A stretch of DNA of 15,239 nt from Spirochaetales bacterium. Its GTDB lineage: Bacteria; Spirochaetota; Spirochaetia; DSM-27196; SLST01. The notes under the pieces were generated by a model. It had not been told where the DNA came from and searched no databases. It worked only from the letters and a program-made list of their open reading frames with translations. Positions 6,651-13,031 of this stretch are shown piece after piece (within the stretch, counting starts at the first letter, position 1; every line of letters starts with the position of its first letter). The translations under genes were made by a program, and so were the position numbers. The stretch lies in assembly GCA_007130265.1 (NCBI GenBank), contig SLST01000026.1, positions 1-15,239 on the forward strand, given 5' to 3'.

Positions 6651-7642
6651 AAGAGCCGTCCGGACTGCGCCTTCAGCTCATCCTGGCGATGGCGCTCGGG
6701 GTGCTCATCGTGGCCGCCACACTCGTCGGCCGCTACCCACGCCCCGGTTTCATGAGTCCGACTCTGATGGTCCGCGATGCCCTGGCGCTTCGACTCGTGA
6801 TCGATCTGAGACTCCCGCGGATTCTCGCGGCGGTGCTGTTGGGAGCAGGACTCGGCGTGGCGGGAATCGTCCTCCAGACGCTCTTCGGGAACCCGCTCGT
6901 GGAGCCGGGTCTCATAGGCGTGTCGCAGGGAAGCGCCTTCGGTGCGGCCATCGCCCTCGTCGCGTTCGCGCCGCCGCTCTGGGTCGTGCAGTGGGTATCA
7001 GCGCTGACCGGCGGGATTGGTCTTCTGGTGAGCTACCGGATCGCTCGACGGTTCCGCTTCGGCGGCTGGATCCTCAGGCTGGTCCTCTCCGGCATCGCCG
7101 TCTCGGCACTCTTCTCCGCCGGCGTGGGAATCGTCAAGTTCGTCGCCGACCCGATGAGCCAGCTCCCGACGATCACCTTCTGGCTGCTCGGAAGCCTTGC
7201 CGCGACGAGCTGGACGAGACTCGCGCAGGTTGCACCGGTTGTCCTCCTTGCCGTCGCCTACGCGTGGTCAAGACGGTGGCGGCTCAATCTGCTCGCGCTC
7301 GAGGATCGGGTCGCGTTCTCGCTCGGAGCGACCCCGGGGCGTGAGCGGCTTGCGCTCCTGATCGCCGCGACCGCGACAACCGCGTCGCTCGTCGCGATAT
7401 CCGGGATCGTCGGCTGGGTGGGACTCCTTGTGCCGCACGCCGCACGCCGGCTCGTTGGTGCGAACACCGCGCGTGCGCTCCCCGTGTCCGCGCTTCTCGG
7501 CGCCGTCTTCGTGCTCGCAAGCGACACGATCGCGCGCACGATCATCGTAGGCGAGATCCCGCTCGGCATCGTGACGTCTCTACTGGGCGCCGGAGGGTTC
7601 ATCGTGCTGCTCGTACGCAACCAGGTGAGGGTCGTCCGGTGA
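6647..7642 (+). CDS. FecCD-family ABC transporter permease
   Basis: This inner-membrane channel of the FecCD/BtuC family has about nine or ten helices and 331 residues with the chosen start, which is typical. Family blocks are present: DLRLPRILAAVLLGAGLGVAG, the LFGNPLVEPGLIGVSQG loop, FWLLGSL, and GIVGWVGLLVPHAARRL, the region that contacts the ATPase. The ending PLGIVTSLLGAGGFIVLL is also standard. An ATG at 6689 would begin inside the first transmembrane helix and has no Shine-Dalgarno. A CTG at 6647 lies seven bases after AAGGAG, overlaps the receptor stop as CTGA, and adds a short basic-polar N-terminus (LKEPSGLRLQ) ahead of the helix. I therefore favour CTG, with ATG 6689 as the conventional fallback. 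The stop overlaps the ATPase GTG start. Confidence 0.88.
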   Translation: MKEPSGLRLQLILAMALGVLIVAATLVGRYPRPGFMSPTLMVRDALALRLVIDLRLPRILAAVLLGAGLGVAGIVLQTLFGNPLVEPGLIGVSQGSAFGAAIALVAFAPPLWVVQWVSALTGGIGLLVSYRIARRFRFGGWILRLVLSGIAVSALFSAGVGIVKFVADPMSQLPTITFWLLGSLAATSWTRLAQVAPVVLLAVAYAWSRRWRLNLLALEDRVAFSLGATPGRERLALLIAATATTASLVAISGIVGWVGLLVPHAARRLVGANTARALPVSALLGAVFVLASDTIARTIIVGEIPLGIVTSLLGAGGFIVLLVRNQVRVVR

Positions 7643-8418
7643 GTCTCGAGCTCCGTGGCATCGTCGCCGGGTACGCCGCGACCGAACACCGGGAGGCGCG
7701 GCACGAGGTACTCCATGGGGTCGACCTGGATGCCCGACCCGGGACGGTTACGGCGATTCTTGGTCCGAACGGCGTGGGAAAGACGACGCTCTTGAACGTC
7801 GCACTCGGCTGGATCGCGCCGTGGTCGGGCACGGTCAGCGTGGAGGGTCGCGACCTTCGGACACTCGCAGGGGCCGAGCGCGGACAGCTGCTGTCACTCG
7901 TTCCCCAGACCGATCACGTCGCCTTCGAGTACTCGATCCTCGAGTACGTGCTGCTCGGCCGCGCGCCGTACCTGGGTCCGCTGCAATCGCCAACCGCCGC
8001 ACACATTGAGATCGCCCGCGCAGCTCTCGAGCAGGTGGGGATGGGTGTGATGGCCGAGCGCGGGGTGCTCGAGACGAGCGCTGGGGAGCGACAGCTGGTG
8101 CTGCTCGCCCGCGCCCTCGCCCAGGAGCCGCGGACGCTCCTGCTCGACGAGCCCTCAGCCCATCTGGATCTGGCGAACAAGCGAAGACTTGTGGGTCTGC
8201 TGCAGACCCAGACTGATCTGGGACGCGCGATCGTCCTGACCGTCCACGAGCCCGAGTTTGCCGCGGCACTCGCCGACAAGGTGGTCCTCCTTCACGAGGG
8301 AAACGTCCTCGCCGCGGGCCGTCCGGAGGAGGTGCTCACCGAAGAGCTTCTGAGCCGACTCTACGGCATAGCCGTTTCCGTCCATCGTGGCGGAGGGCGC
8401 ACGCTGTTCGCCTGGTAG
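7639..8418 (+). CDS. ABC transporter ATP-binding protein, FepC/BtuD class
   Basis: This is the cytoplasmic ATPase that powers the importer encoded just upstream; 259 residues is the usual length. Visible motifs are the Walker A GPNGVGKTT (42-50), the Q-loop LVPQ (Gln90), the Walker B TLLLDEP (166-172) with Glu171 as the catalytic base, the D-loop SAHLD, and the switch His203 in LTVHEPE. The ABC signature reads TSAGERQ (146-152) instead of LSGGQ: Ser147 and the second Gly are kept, while Leu becomes Thr and the first Gly becomes Ala. LSxGE forms are common in this class, so the protein is probably active. The GTG start overlaps the permease stop as GTGA. The three genes form a complete importer operon; no outer-membrane receptor is present in the window. 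Confidence 0.93.
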   Translation: MSLELRGIVAGYAATEHREARHEVLHGVDLDARPGTVTAILGPNGVGKTTLLNVALGWIAPWSGTVSVEGRDLRTLAGAERGQLLSLVPQTDHVAFEYSILEYVLLGRAPYLGPLQSPTAAHIEIARAALEQVGMGVMAERGVLETSAGERQLVLLARALAQEPRTLLLDEPSAHLDLANKRRLVGLLQTQTDLGRAIVLTVHEPEFAAALADKVVLLHEGNVLAAGRPEEVLTEELLSRLYGIAVSVHRGGGRTLFAW

Positions 8419-8435
8419 CCGCGCCGCGATTCCGG

Positions 8436-8444
8436 TGCTACACT
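8436..8444 (+). promoter_or_regulatory. Extended -10 promoter element upstream of carbamate kinase
   Basis: TGCTACACT fits the extended -10 pattern TGnTAnAnT. No convincing -35 box lies 16 to 18 bases upstream. A start near 8451 would give a leader of about 26 bases holding AGGAGG (8464-8469), seven bases before the ATG. This suggests the kinase is expressed separately from the ABC operon. Confidence 0.42.
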
Positions 8445-8476
8445 CCCGCTCATCCGCGTCGGGAGGAGGCAGGTAG

Positions 8477-9442
8477 ATGCCGGTTGAGACGAACAAGGAG
8501 CGGCTTGCGGTCATCGCGCTCGGGGGAAACTCCATCAGAGACAAAGGACAGAGGGGAACGATCGCCGAACAGTTTGCCAATACGCGCCGGTCCATGGAAC
8601 CGGTGGTGGAGCTCCTCGAGCGTGAGTACAACTTCATCCTCACCCATGGCAACGGTCCCCAGGTGGGCGATCTCATGCTCCAGAGTGAGCTTGCGAAGAG
8701 CGATGTTCCTGAGATACCGCTTGGTATCGCAGACGCAATGACGTGCGGGTCCATGGGGTACATGATAGAGCAGTCTCTCCAGAATGTTATGATTCGCCAT
8801 GGTATCTGGCGCCACGTCGTCACCCTCCCTTCGCAGATCATCGTTGACCGCTACGACCCCTCAATGGAGAACCCGTCCAAGCCGATCGGTCCCTTCTACA
8901 GCAAGGAGCAGGCGGAGCAACTCGTCCGCGAGAAAGGGTGGGTCGTGAAAGAGGATGCGAATCGCGGGTACCGGCGTTACGTCGCCTCGCCCTACCCCAT
9001 CGACATCGTGGAGAAGGACGCAATCAACCATCTGCTCGATGACGGGTACCTGCTCATCACCGGAGGCGGCGGCGGAATCCCCGTCTACTACGAAGAGGAC
9101 GGGACGATAGAGGGGGTCGACTGCGTGATCGACAAGGATCTCGCGAGCATGAAACTGGCGATCGCCGTGGGAGCTCGCATGCTCGTTATCATAACCGGCG
9201 TTCCGCGGGTGACCGTCCACTTCGGCACCCCGCAGGAGAAACCCCTGGCCCGGATCACCCTCGCCCAGGCGCGCCACTACTACCAGCAGGGCGAGTTTCC
9301 CCCGGGCTCGATGGGGCCCAAGATGATGGCGGCGATCGAGTTTATCCAGGCGCACCCGCAGAACCGCGTCATCATCACTGATGTGGCGAATCTCGTCGAA
9401 GCGGTTGAGGGTCGGGCGGGCACGCAGATCGTGGCGTACTGA
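8477..9442 (+). CDS. arcC: Carbamate kinase
   Basis: This cytoplasmic enzyme of the amino-acid kinase fold interconverts carbamoyl phosphate plus ADP with carbamate plus ATP, usually to make ATP during fermentation of arginine, citrulline, allantoin or agmatine. All 321 residues align with the family. LAVIALGGNSI (10-20) and THGNGPQVG (56-64) form the phosphate-binding region, ADAMTCGSMGYMI (85-97) the carbamate side, LITGGGGGIP (193-202) the nucleotide loop, and VIDKDLAS (217-224) and GSMGPKMMAA (277-286) the ATP site. The Shine-Dalgarno AGGAGG is strong. No arginine deiminase, ornithine carbamoyltransferase or allantoin gene adjoins it, so the source of carbamoyl phosphate is not shown here. 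It converges on the decarboxylase operon; the 63-base gap (9443-9505) holds no convincing terminator. Confidence 0.96.
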   Translation: MPVETNKERLAVIALGGNSIRDKGQRGTIAEQFANTRRSMEPVVELLEREYNFILTHGNGPQVGDLMLQSELAKSDVPEIPLGIADAMTCGSMGYMIEQSLQNVMIRHGIWRHVVTLPSQIIVDRYDPSMENPSKPIGPFYSKEQAEQLVREKGWVVKEDANRGYRRYVASPYPIDIVEKDAINHLLDDGYLLITGGGGGIPVYYEEDGTIEGVDCVIDKDLASMKLAIAVGARMLVIITGVPRVTVHFGTPQEKPLARITLAQARHYYQQGEFPPGSMGPKMMAAIEFIQAHPQNRVIITDVANLVEAVEGRAGTQIVAY

Positions 9443-9505
9443 GGCTGTTGCCGGTTCTTCAGCCGACGCCGTACCGCAAGGCGCCTCGTCGCGAGCAGTC
9501 GACAA

Positions 9506-10606
9506 TCACGCGAGGGCGAGCAGAATCCCGGCGGCGACCGCGGAGCCGATCACGCCCGCGACGTTCGGGCCCATCGCGTGCATGAGCAGAAAGTTTCGCG
9601 GGTCTTCTTCCTGGCCCACCTTCTGCACGACCCGTGCAGCCATCGGCACCGCTGAGACGCCCGCCGCCCCGATCATGGGGTTCACCTGCTTCCCGGAAAG
9701 CAGGCACATCACCTTGCCGAGCAACACGCCGGAGGCGGTCCCGATGGCAAAGGCCACGAGCCCGAGCCCGATGATCATCAGCGTCTCCACCGTCAGGAAC
9801 TCGTCGGCCCCCATCTTCGAACCGATCGCGGTGGCGAGCAGGATCGTCACGATGTTGATGAGCTCGTTCTGCGCGGTCTGGGCGAGGCGGTTCGCAACGC
9901 CGGATTCCCGCAGAAGATTGCCGAGCATGAGCATCCCCACCAGGGGAACCGAAGCCGGAACCACGAGCCCGGCGACGATCGTCGTGATCACCGGAAAGGC
10001 GATCTTCACGCGCCTGGAGACCGGCTTCACCTCGCGCATGACGACCATGCGTTCAGCACGGCTCGTCAGCGCTCGGATGATGGGTGGCTGGATCACCGGG
10101 ACGAGCGCCATATACGAGTAAGCTGCCACGGCGATGGGCCCGAGCAGGTGGTCCGCCATTTTCGCGGTGAGGTAGATCGCGGTGGGGCCGTCGGCGCCGC
10201 CGATGATGGCGATGGAGGCGGACTCGGCGAAGCTGAACCCGAGCGCGCGGGCGCCGATCAGGGTGGCGAAAATGCCGAACTGCGCGGCGGCGCCCAACAG
10301 GAAGGTCCTCGGCTGGGCGAGCAGCGGACCAAAGTCGGTCATCGCGCCGATCCCCAGGAAGATGAGGGGCGGGAAGATACCGGTTTCAATGCCGAAGTAG
10401 AAGAAGCGCAGCAGACCGCCGTCTGCGGTCAGACCCGTGAGCGGGAGGTTGACCAGGATCGCCCCGAAACCGATCGGTATCAGCAGAAGCGGCTCGTACT
10501 TCCGGGCGATCCCGAGGTAGAGCAGCACAACGCCGACACCGAGCATCACGAGGTTCTGCCACTCAATGGCCGCAAAGCCGGTGGAGGCGAGGAAGTCTCC
10601 GATCAC
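9506..10606 (-). CDS. mmdB: Na+-translocating decarboxylase beta subunit (MmdB/OadB/GcdB family)
   Basis: This 366-residue integral membrane channel subunit couples decarboxylation of carboxybiotin to Na+ export. Motifs are intact: IIGGADGPTAIYLT (134-147), SYMALVPVIQPP (164-175) and GKQVNPMIGAAGVSAVPMAA (305-324). Asp139, Tyr165, Asn309, Gly313, Ser318 and Arg325 all fall at a constant offset of 64 from the Klebsiella OadB residues D203, Y229, N373, G377, S382 and R389 described for Na+ transport (positions from memory). The pump should therefore be functional. The start is GTG at 10606, overlapping the biotin-carrier stop as GTGA; a longer in-frame reading to 10678 runs into the carrier gene and has no family resemblance. 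It is last in the four-gene operon. Confidence 0.95.
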   Translation of the reverse strand: MIGDFLASTGFAAIEWQNLVMLGVGVVLLYLGIARKYEPLLLIPIGFGAILVNLPLTGLTADGGLLRFFYFGIETGIFPPLIFLGIGAMTDFGPLLAQPRTFLLGAAAQFGIFATLIGARALGFSFAESASIAIIGGADGPTAIYLTAKMADHLLGPIAVAAYSYMALVPVIQPPIIRALTSRAERMVVMREVKPVSRRVKIAFPVITTIVAGLVVPASVPLVGMLMLGNLLRESGVANRLAQTAQNELINIVTILLATAIGSKMGADEFLTVETLMIIGLGLVAFAIGTASGVLLGKVMCLLSGKQVNPMIGAAGVSAVPMAARVVQKVGQEEDPRNFLLMHAMGPNVAGVIGSAVAAGILLALA

Positions 10607-11052
10607 GACGGACGGGCTCCGGCAGCAGAGATACGGAGGAGTTCGGCGCCCTCGGTCACGGTATCGCCCGCCGAACACAGGACCTCCGCCACTCTGCCCG
10701 AACAGGGCGCCGTGACGTAGATCTCCATCTTCATCGCCTCCATCGTGACGAGCCGGCCGCCTTCGGCGACGGCGGCCCCGGACGTCACGTGCACCTCCCG
10801 CACGACCCCCACCATGGGCGAGGGTACGGAGACCGCTCCGGCCGGCGTGGATGCGGCGGCGACCGCCGGGGCCGGAGCGACGAGCGGGGCCTTCGACGCC
10901 GGTTCGCCATCACCGTGATCCACGAGGCGGTCCGAACGGATGATCACCTCGTATGCCTCATCGCCGCGCTCGACGATCAGTCGGTCGCCCTGCCGCGAGA
11001 CGGTAACGAGGTGCTCGACATCATCCACGAGAATCGTGAGCTCGCGCTTCAT
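10603..11052 (-). CDS. mmdC: Biotin carboxyl carrier subunit of the Na+-translocating decarboxylase
   Basis: This 149-residue swinging-arm protein carries biotin between the carboxyltransferase and the membrane channel. An N-terminal part (1-50) is followed by an Ala/Pro-rich flexible linker (about 51-75), then the biotinyl domain (76-143). The biotin-accepting lysine is Lys108 in MEAMKME (104-110). SPMVGVV (78-84) replaces the common PMPG hinge, with Val for Pro. The ATG at 11052 overlaps the anchor-subunit stop as ATGA; further upstream codons are shadow sequence of that gene. A separate biotin ligase must act on it and is not in this window. The N-terminal half resembles the extra domain found in oxaloacetate/methylmalonyl decarboxylase carriers, but I cannot assign it firmly. 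Confidence 0.94.
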   Translation of the reverse strand: MKRELTILVDDVEHLVTVSRQGDRLIVERGDEAYEVIIRSDRLVDHGDGEPASKAPLVAPAPAVAAASTPAGAVSVPSPMVGVVREVHVTSGAAVAEGGRLVTMEAMKMEIYVTAPCSGRVAEVLCSAGDTVTEGAELLRISAAGARPS

Positions 11053-11363
11053 CTCACGCCCCTGTTCACCCAGACCGAAGCGCGGGCCGATGACTCCCCG
11101 TCCTTCGCCTCGCTCTCCAAGTACGCCGCGGCGGCGGCAACCACCCAGGCTGGAAGCGCCCAACGCCCGGCGGGGGGCGGCGCGGCCGCGGACGTCGTCG
11201 CAGTCGCGGGCCTCCGGGCCGCGGACGAGCCTTTGCCGGCGAAGAGACCATCAACGAGGCCTCGGATCGCGACCATCAGAAGGCTCAGGAGCAGGAGAAA
11301 GCCGAACACGATCCCTATTCCTGTGAAGGCCGCCTGCAAGGCAAACGACAGTTCCTGCGTCAC
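11049..11363 (-). CDS. mmdD: Small membrane anchor subunit (OadG/MmdD-like, gamma/delta)
   Basis: This 104-residue protein has one N-terminal transmembrane helix (about residues 10-33), an Ala/Pro/Thr linker (46-66), then a short Ala-rich helix WVVAAAAAYLE (73-83) that resembles the conserved C-terminal segment of OadG/MmdD. In this family it joins the soluble carboxyltransferase to the membrane channel. The start is GTG 11363, preceded by AGGAGG at 11373-11368 and overlapping the 3' end of the alpha gene; the intergenic gap is eight bases. Its own stop overlaps the biotin-carrier ATG. Such subunits are poorly conserved, and the call rests on length, layout and position in the operon more than on identity. 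Confidence 0.87.
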   Translation of the reverse strand: MTQELSFALQAAFTGIGIVFGFLLLLSLLMVAIRGLVDGLFAGKGSSAARRPATATTSAAAPPPAGRWALPAWVVAAAAAYLESEAKDGESSARASVWVNRGVR

Positions 11364-11371
11364 CTCTCCTC

Positions 11372-12874
11372 CTACACGGGCAGATTGCCGTGCTTGCGCG
11401 GGGGACGTTCCTCTCGCTTGGACGCGAGGATCTCCAACGATCGGATGAGCTCGCGCCGCACGGCAGTCGGCTCTACCACCTGATCGATGTACCCGTATCC
11501 GGCGGCTACCATCGGATCGGCTACCGCCTCCTTGAACTCGGAAATCCTCGCGGCACGTTCGGCGTCAGGATCCTCGGCCTCACAAATCCGGCGCCTGAAG
11601 ATGATGCTCGCGGCGCCTTCGGGACCCATGACGGCGATGCGGGCGCTCGGCAGCGCGAGCACCCGGTCGTAGCCGAGGCCCTTCGACGCCATCGAGATGA
11701 AGGCACCGCCGTACGCCTTGCGGAGTACGAGCGCGATCTTCGGCACGGTCGCCTCGGCGATCGCGTAGAGCATCTTGGCCCCGTGGCGAATGATCCCCCC
11801 GTGTTCTTGCCCTACGCCGGGGAGGAACCCCGGAACGTCGACGAACGAGATGACGGGTACCCCGAAGCAATCGCAGAAGCGGATGAAGCGCGCGGCCTTG
11901 TCGCTCGCGTTGATGTCGAGCGCGCCTGCGAGCACCGAAGGCTGGCTCGCGACGATCCCAATCGTACGCCCGGCGAGCCGGGAGAATCCCACCACGACGT
12001 TGCGCGCGTATTCGGCGTGGATCTCGAGGAACGAGGCTTCGTCGCAGACCAGTCGGACGACGTCCCGCACATCGTAGCCGGCCTGCTCACGCTCGGGTAG
12101 CAGCTCGTCGAGCTCAGGGGTTGCCCGGTCAGGAGGGTCGGCCGCCGCCCCGAGCGGCGGTGACTCCTCGTTGTTGGAGGGAAGGTAGGCGAGCAGCGTC
12201 TTCAGCCAGGTGAAGCAATCCGCCTCGGTGGCGAAGCGGGCGTGGGCGACACCGCTCTTCGTGCAGTGCGCGCCGGCGCCCCCAAGGTCCTCGTGCGAGA
12301 TCTCCTCGCCCGTGACCTGGCGAATCACATCCGGTCCAGTGATGTACATGTTGCTGAGGCGGTCCACCATGAGGATGAAATCGGTAATCGCCGGTGAATA
12401 GACCGCGCCCCCGGCGCACGGCCCGAGGACGATCGATATCTGCGGGATGACGCCGGAGGCGTACGTGTTGGCTCGGAAGATCTCTGCGTACCCGTGGAGC
12501 GAGAGCACCCCCTCCTGAATGCGCGCTCCGCCGGAATCGTTGATCTGGATGAACGGCGCGCCGGTCCGTATCGCCATCTGCTCGGCAGCGGCGATACGCC
12601 TGGCATGCATCTCGCCGAGCGAACCGCCCATGACGGTGAAATCCTGAACCGCGAGCCAAACCTGCCGGCCGGCCACGAGCGCGCTACCGGTCAGCACGCC
12701 GTCTCCGCGCTGGAGCTTTCCGGCGAGACCGAAGTCGTGCGAACGCCCCATGACGTGCGACTCGGTCTCCACGAAGGAGCCGGGATCGACGAGAAGCTCT
12801 ATGCGCTCCTCGGCGGTGAGCTTGCCCTTCTCATGCTGTTTCTCCCGGCGCTCGGATCGTTCCTTGTCGGTCAT
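11372..12874 (-). CDS. mmdA: Acyl-CoA carboxyltransferase alpha subunit, methylmalonyl-CoA decarboxylase type
   Basis: This 500-residue soluble subunit transfers CO2 from a carboxylated acyl-CoA to biotin; it is related to propionyl-CoA carboxylase beta. The two crotonase-like halves are complete: NDSGGARIQEGV (112-123) and GPCAGGAVYSPAITDF (151-166) in the first, and DVPGFLPGVGQEHGGIIRHG (346-365) and RKAYGGAF (385-392) in the second. The final residues PRKHGNLPV are the standard ending. Ile393 stands where propionyl-CoA carboxylases usually have Asp in AYDVM, so acyl specificity may be broader or different. The ATG at 12874 was chosen because the family N-terminus begins there and a promoter ends just upstream; a longer frame to 13318 is shadow sequence under the permease gene. 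Operon order alpha-anchor-carrier-beta supports methylmalonyl-CoA decarboxylase over oxaloacetate decarboxylase. Confidence 0.93.
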   Translation of the reverse strand: MTDKERSERREKQHEKGKLTAEERIELLVDPGSFVETESHVMGRSHDFGLAGKLQRGDGVLTGSALVAGRQVWLAVQDFTVMGGSLGEMHARRIAAAEQMAIRTGAPFIQINDSGGARIQEGVLSLHGYAEIFRANTYASGVIPQISIVLGPCAGGAVYSPAITDFILMVDRLSNMYITGPDVIRQVTGEEISHEDLGGAGAHCTKSGVAHARFATEADCFTWLKTLLAYLPSNNEESPPLGAAADPPDRATPELDELLPEREQAGYDVRDVVRLVCDEASFLEIHAEYARNVVVGFSRLAGRTIGIVASQPSVLAGALDINASDKAARFIRFCDCFGVPVISFVDVPGFLPGVGQEHGGIIRHGAKMLYAIAEATVPKIALVLRKAYGGAFISMASKGLGYDRVLALPSARIAVMGPEGAASIIFRRRICEAEDPDAERAARISEFKEAVADPMVAAGYGYIDQVVEPTAVRRELIRSLEILASKREERPPRKHGNLPV

Positions 12875-12902
12875 AGCCCCCGAATCCTCAGGCGGTCGGT
12901 CA

Positions 12903-12931
12903 ACCGTATGCCCACCGTCGACCGGTGTCAA
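12903..12931 (-). promoter_or_regulatory. Promoter of the mmdADCB operon
   Basis: On the minus strand a perfect TTGACA (12931-12926) is followed by a 17-base spacer and TACGGT (12908-12903), a weak -10 matching three of six positions. Transcription near 12896 would give a leader of about 22 bases before the ATG at 12874. The weak -10 could mean an activator is required. Confidence 0.5.
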
Positions 12932-12988
12932 GGACCGGGAATCGCGGATTCTATGCAAGCATGTCGAAACTGAGTAGACTGTCGCGCA

Positions 12989-13005
12989 ATCGGCCGTAGG
13001 CCGAT
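12989..13005 (+). promoter_or_regulatory. Perfect inverted repeat at the permease promoter, possible operator
   Basis: ATCGGCC and GGCCGAT form exact 7-base arms around a GTA spacer. The right arm touches TACACT (13005-13010), a plausible -10 hexamer about 22 bases before the permease ATG. No good -35 box is visible. Placed this way the repeat could be bound by a dimeric repressor that senses nucleobases. If transcription starts upstream, it would form a small leader hairpin instead. Confidence 0.42.
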
Positions 13006-13031
13006 ACACTATCTTGTTCCGCGGAGGGAGT

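Noticed and set aside
9443..9505. Terminator between carbamate kinase and mmdB
   Set aside because: Only a 5-base imperfect hairpin is visible, and there is no T-run on either strand.
13014..13016. TTG as alternative start of the permease
   Set aside because: The ATG at 13032 has an ideal Shine-Dalgarno (GGAGGGAG), which would lie within the coding sequence if TTG were used.
12989..13031. Nucleobase riboswitch upstream of the permease
   Set aside because: The leader downstream of the likely promoter is about 20 bases, far too short for an aptamer, and no purine-riboswitch core is visible.
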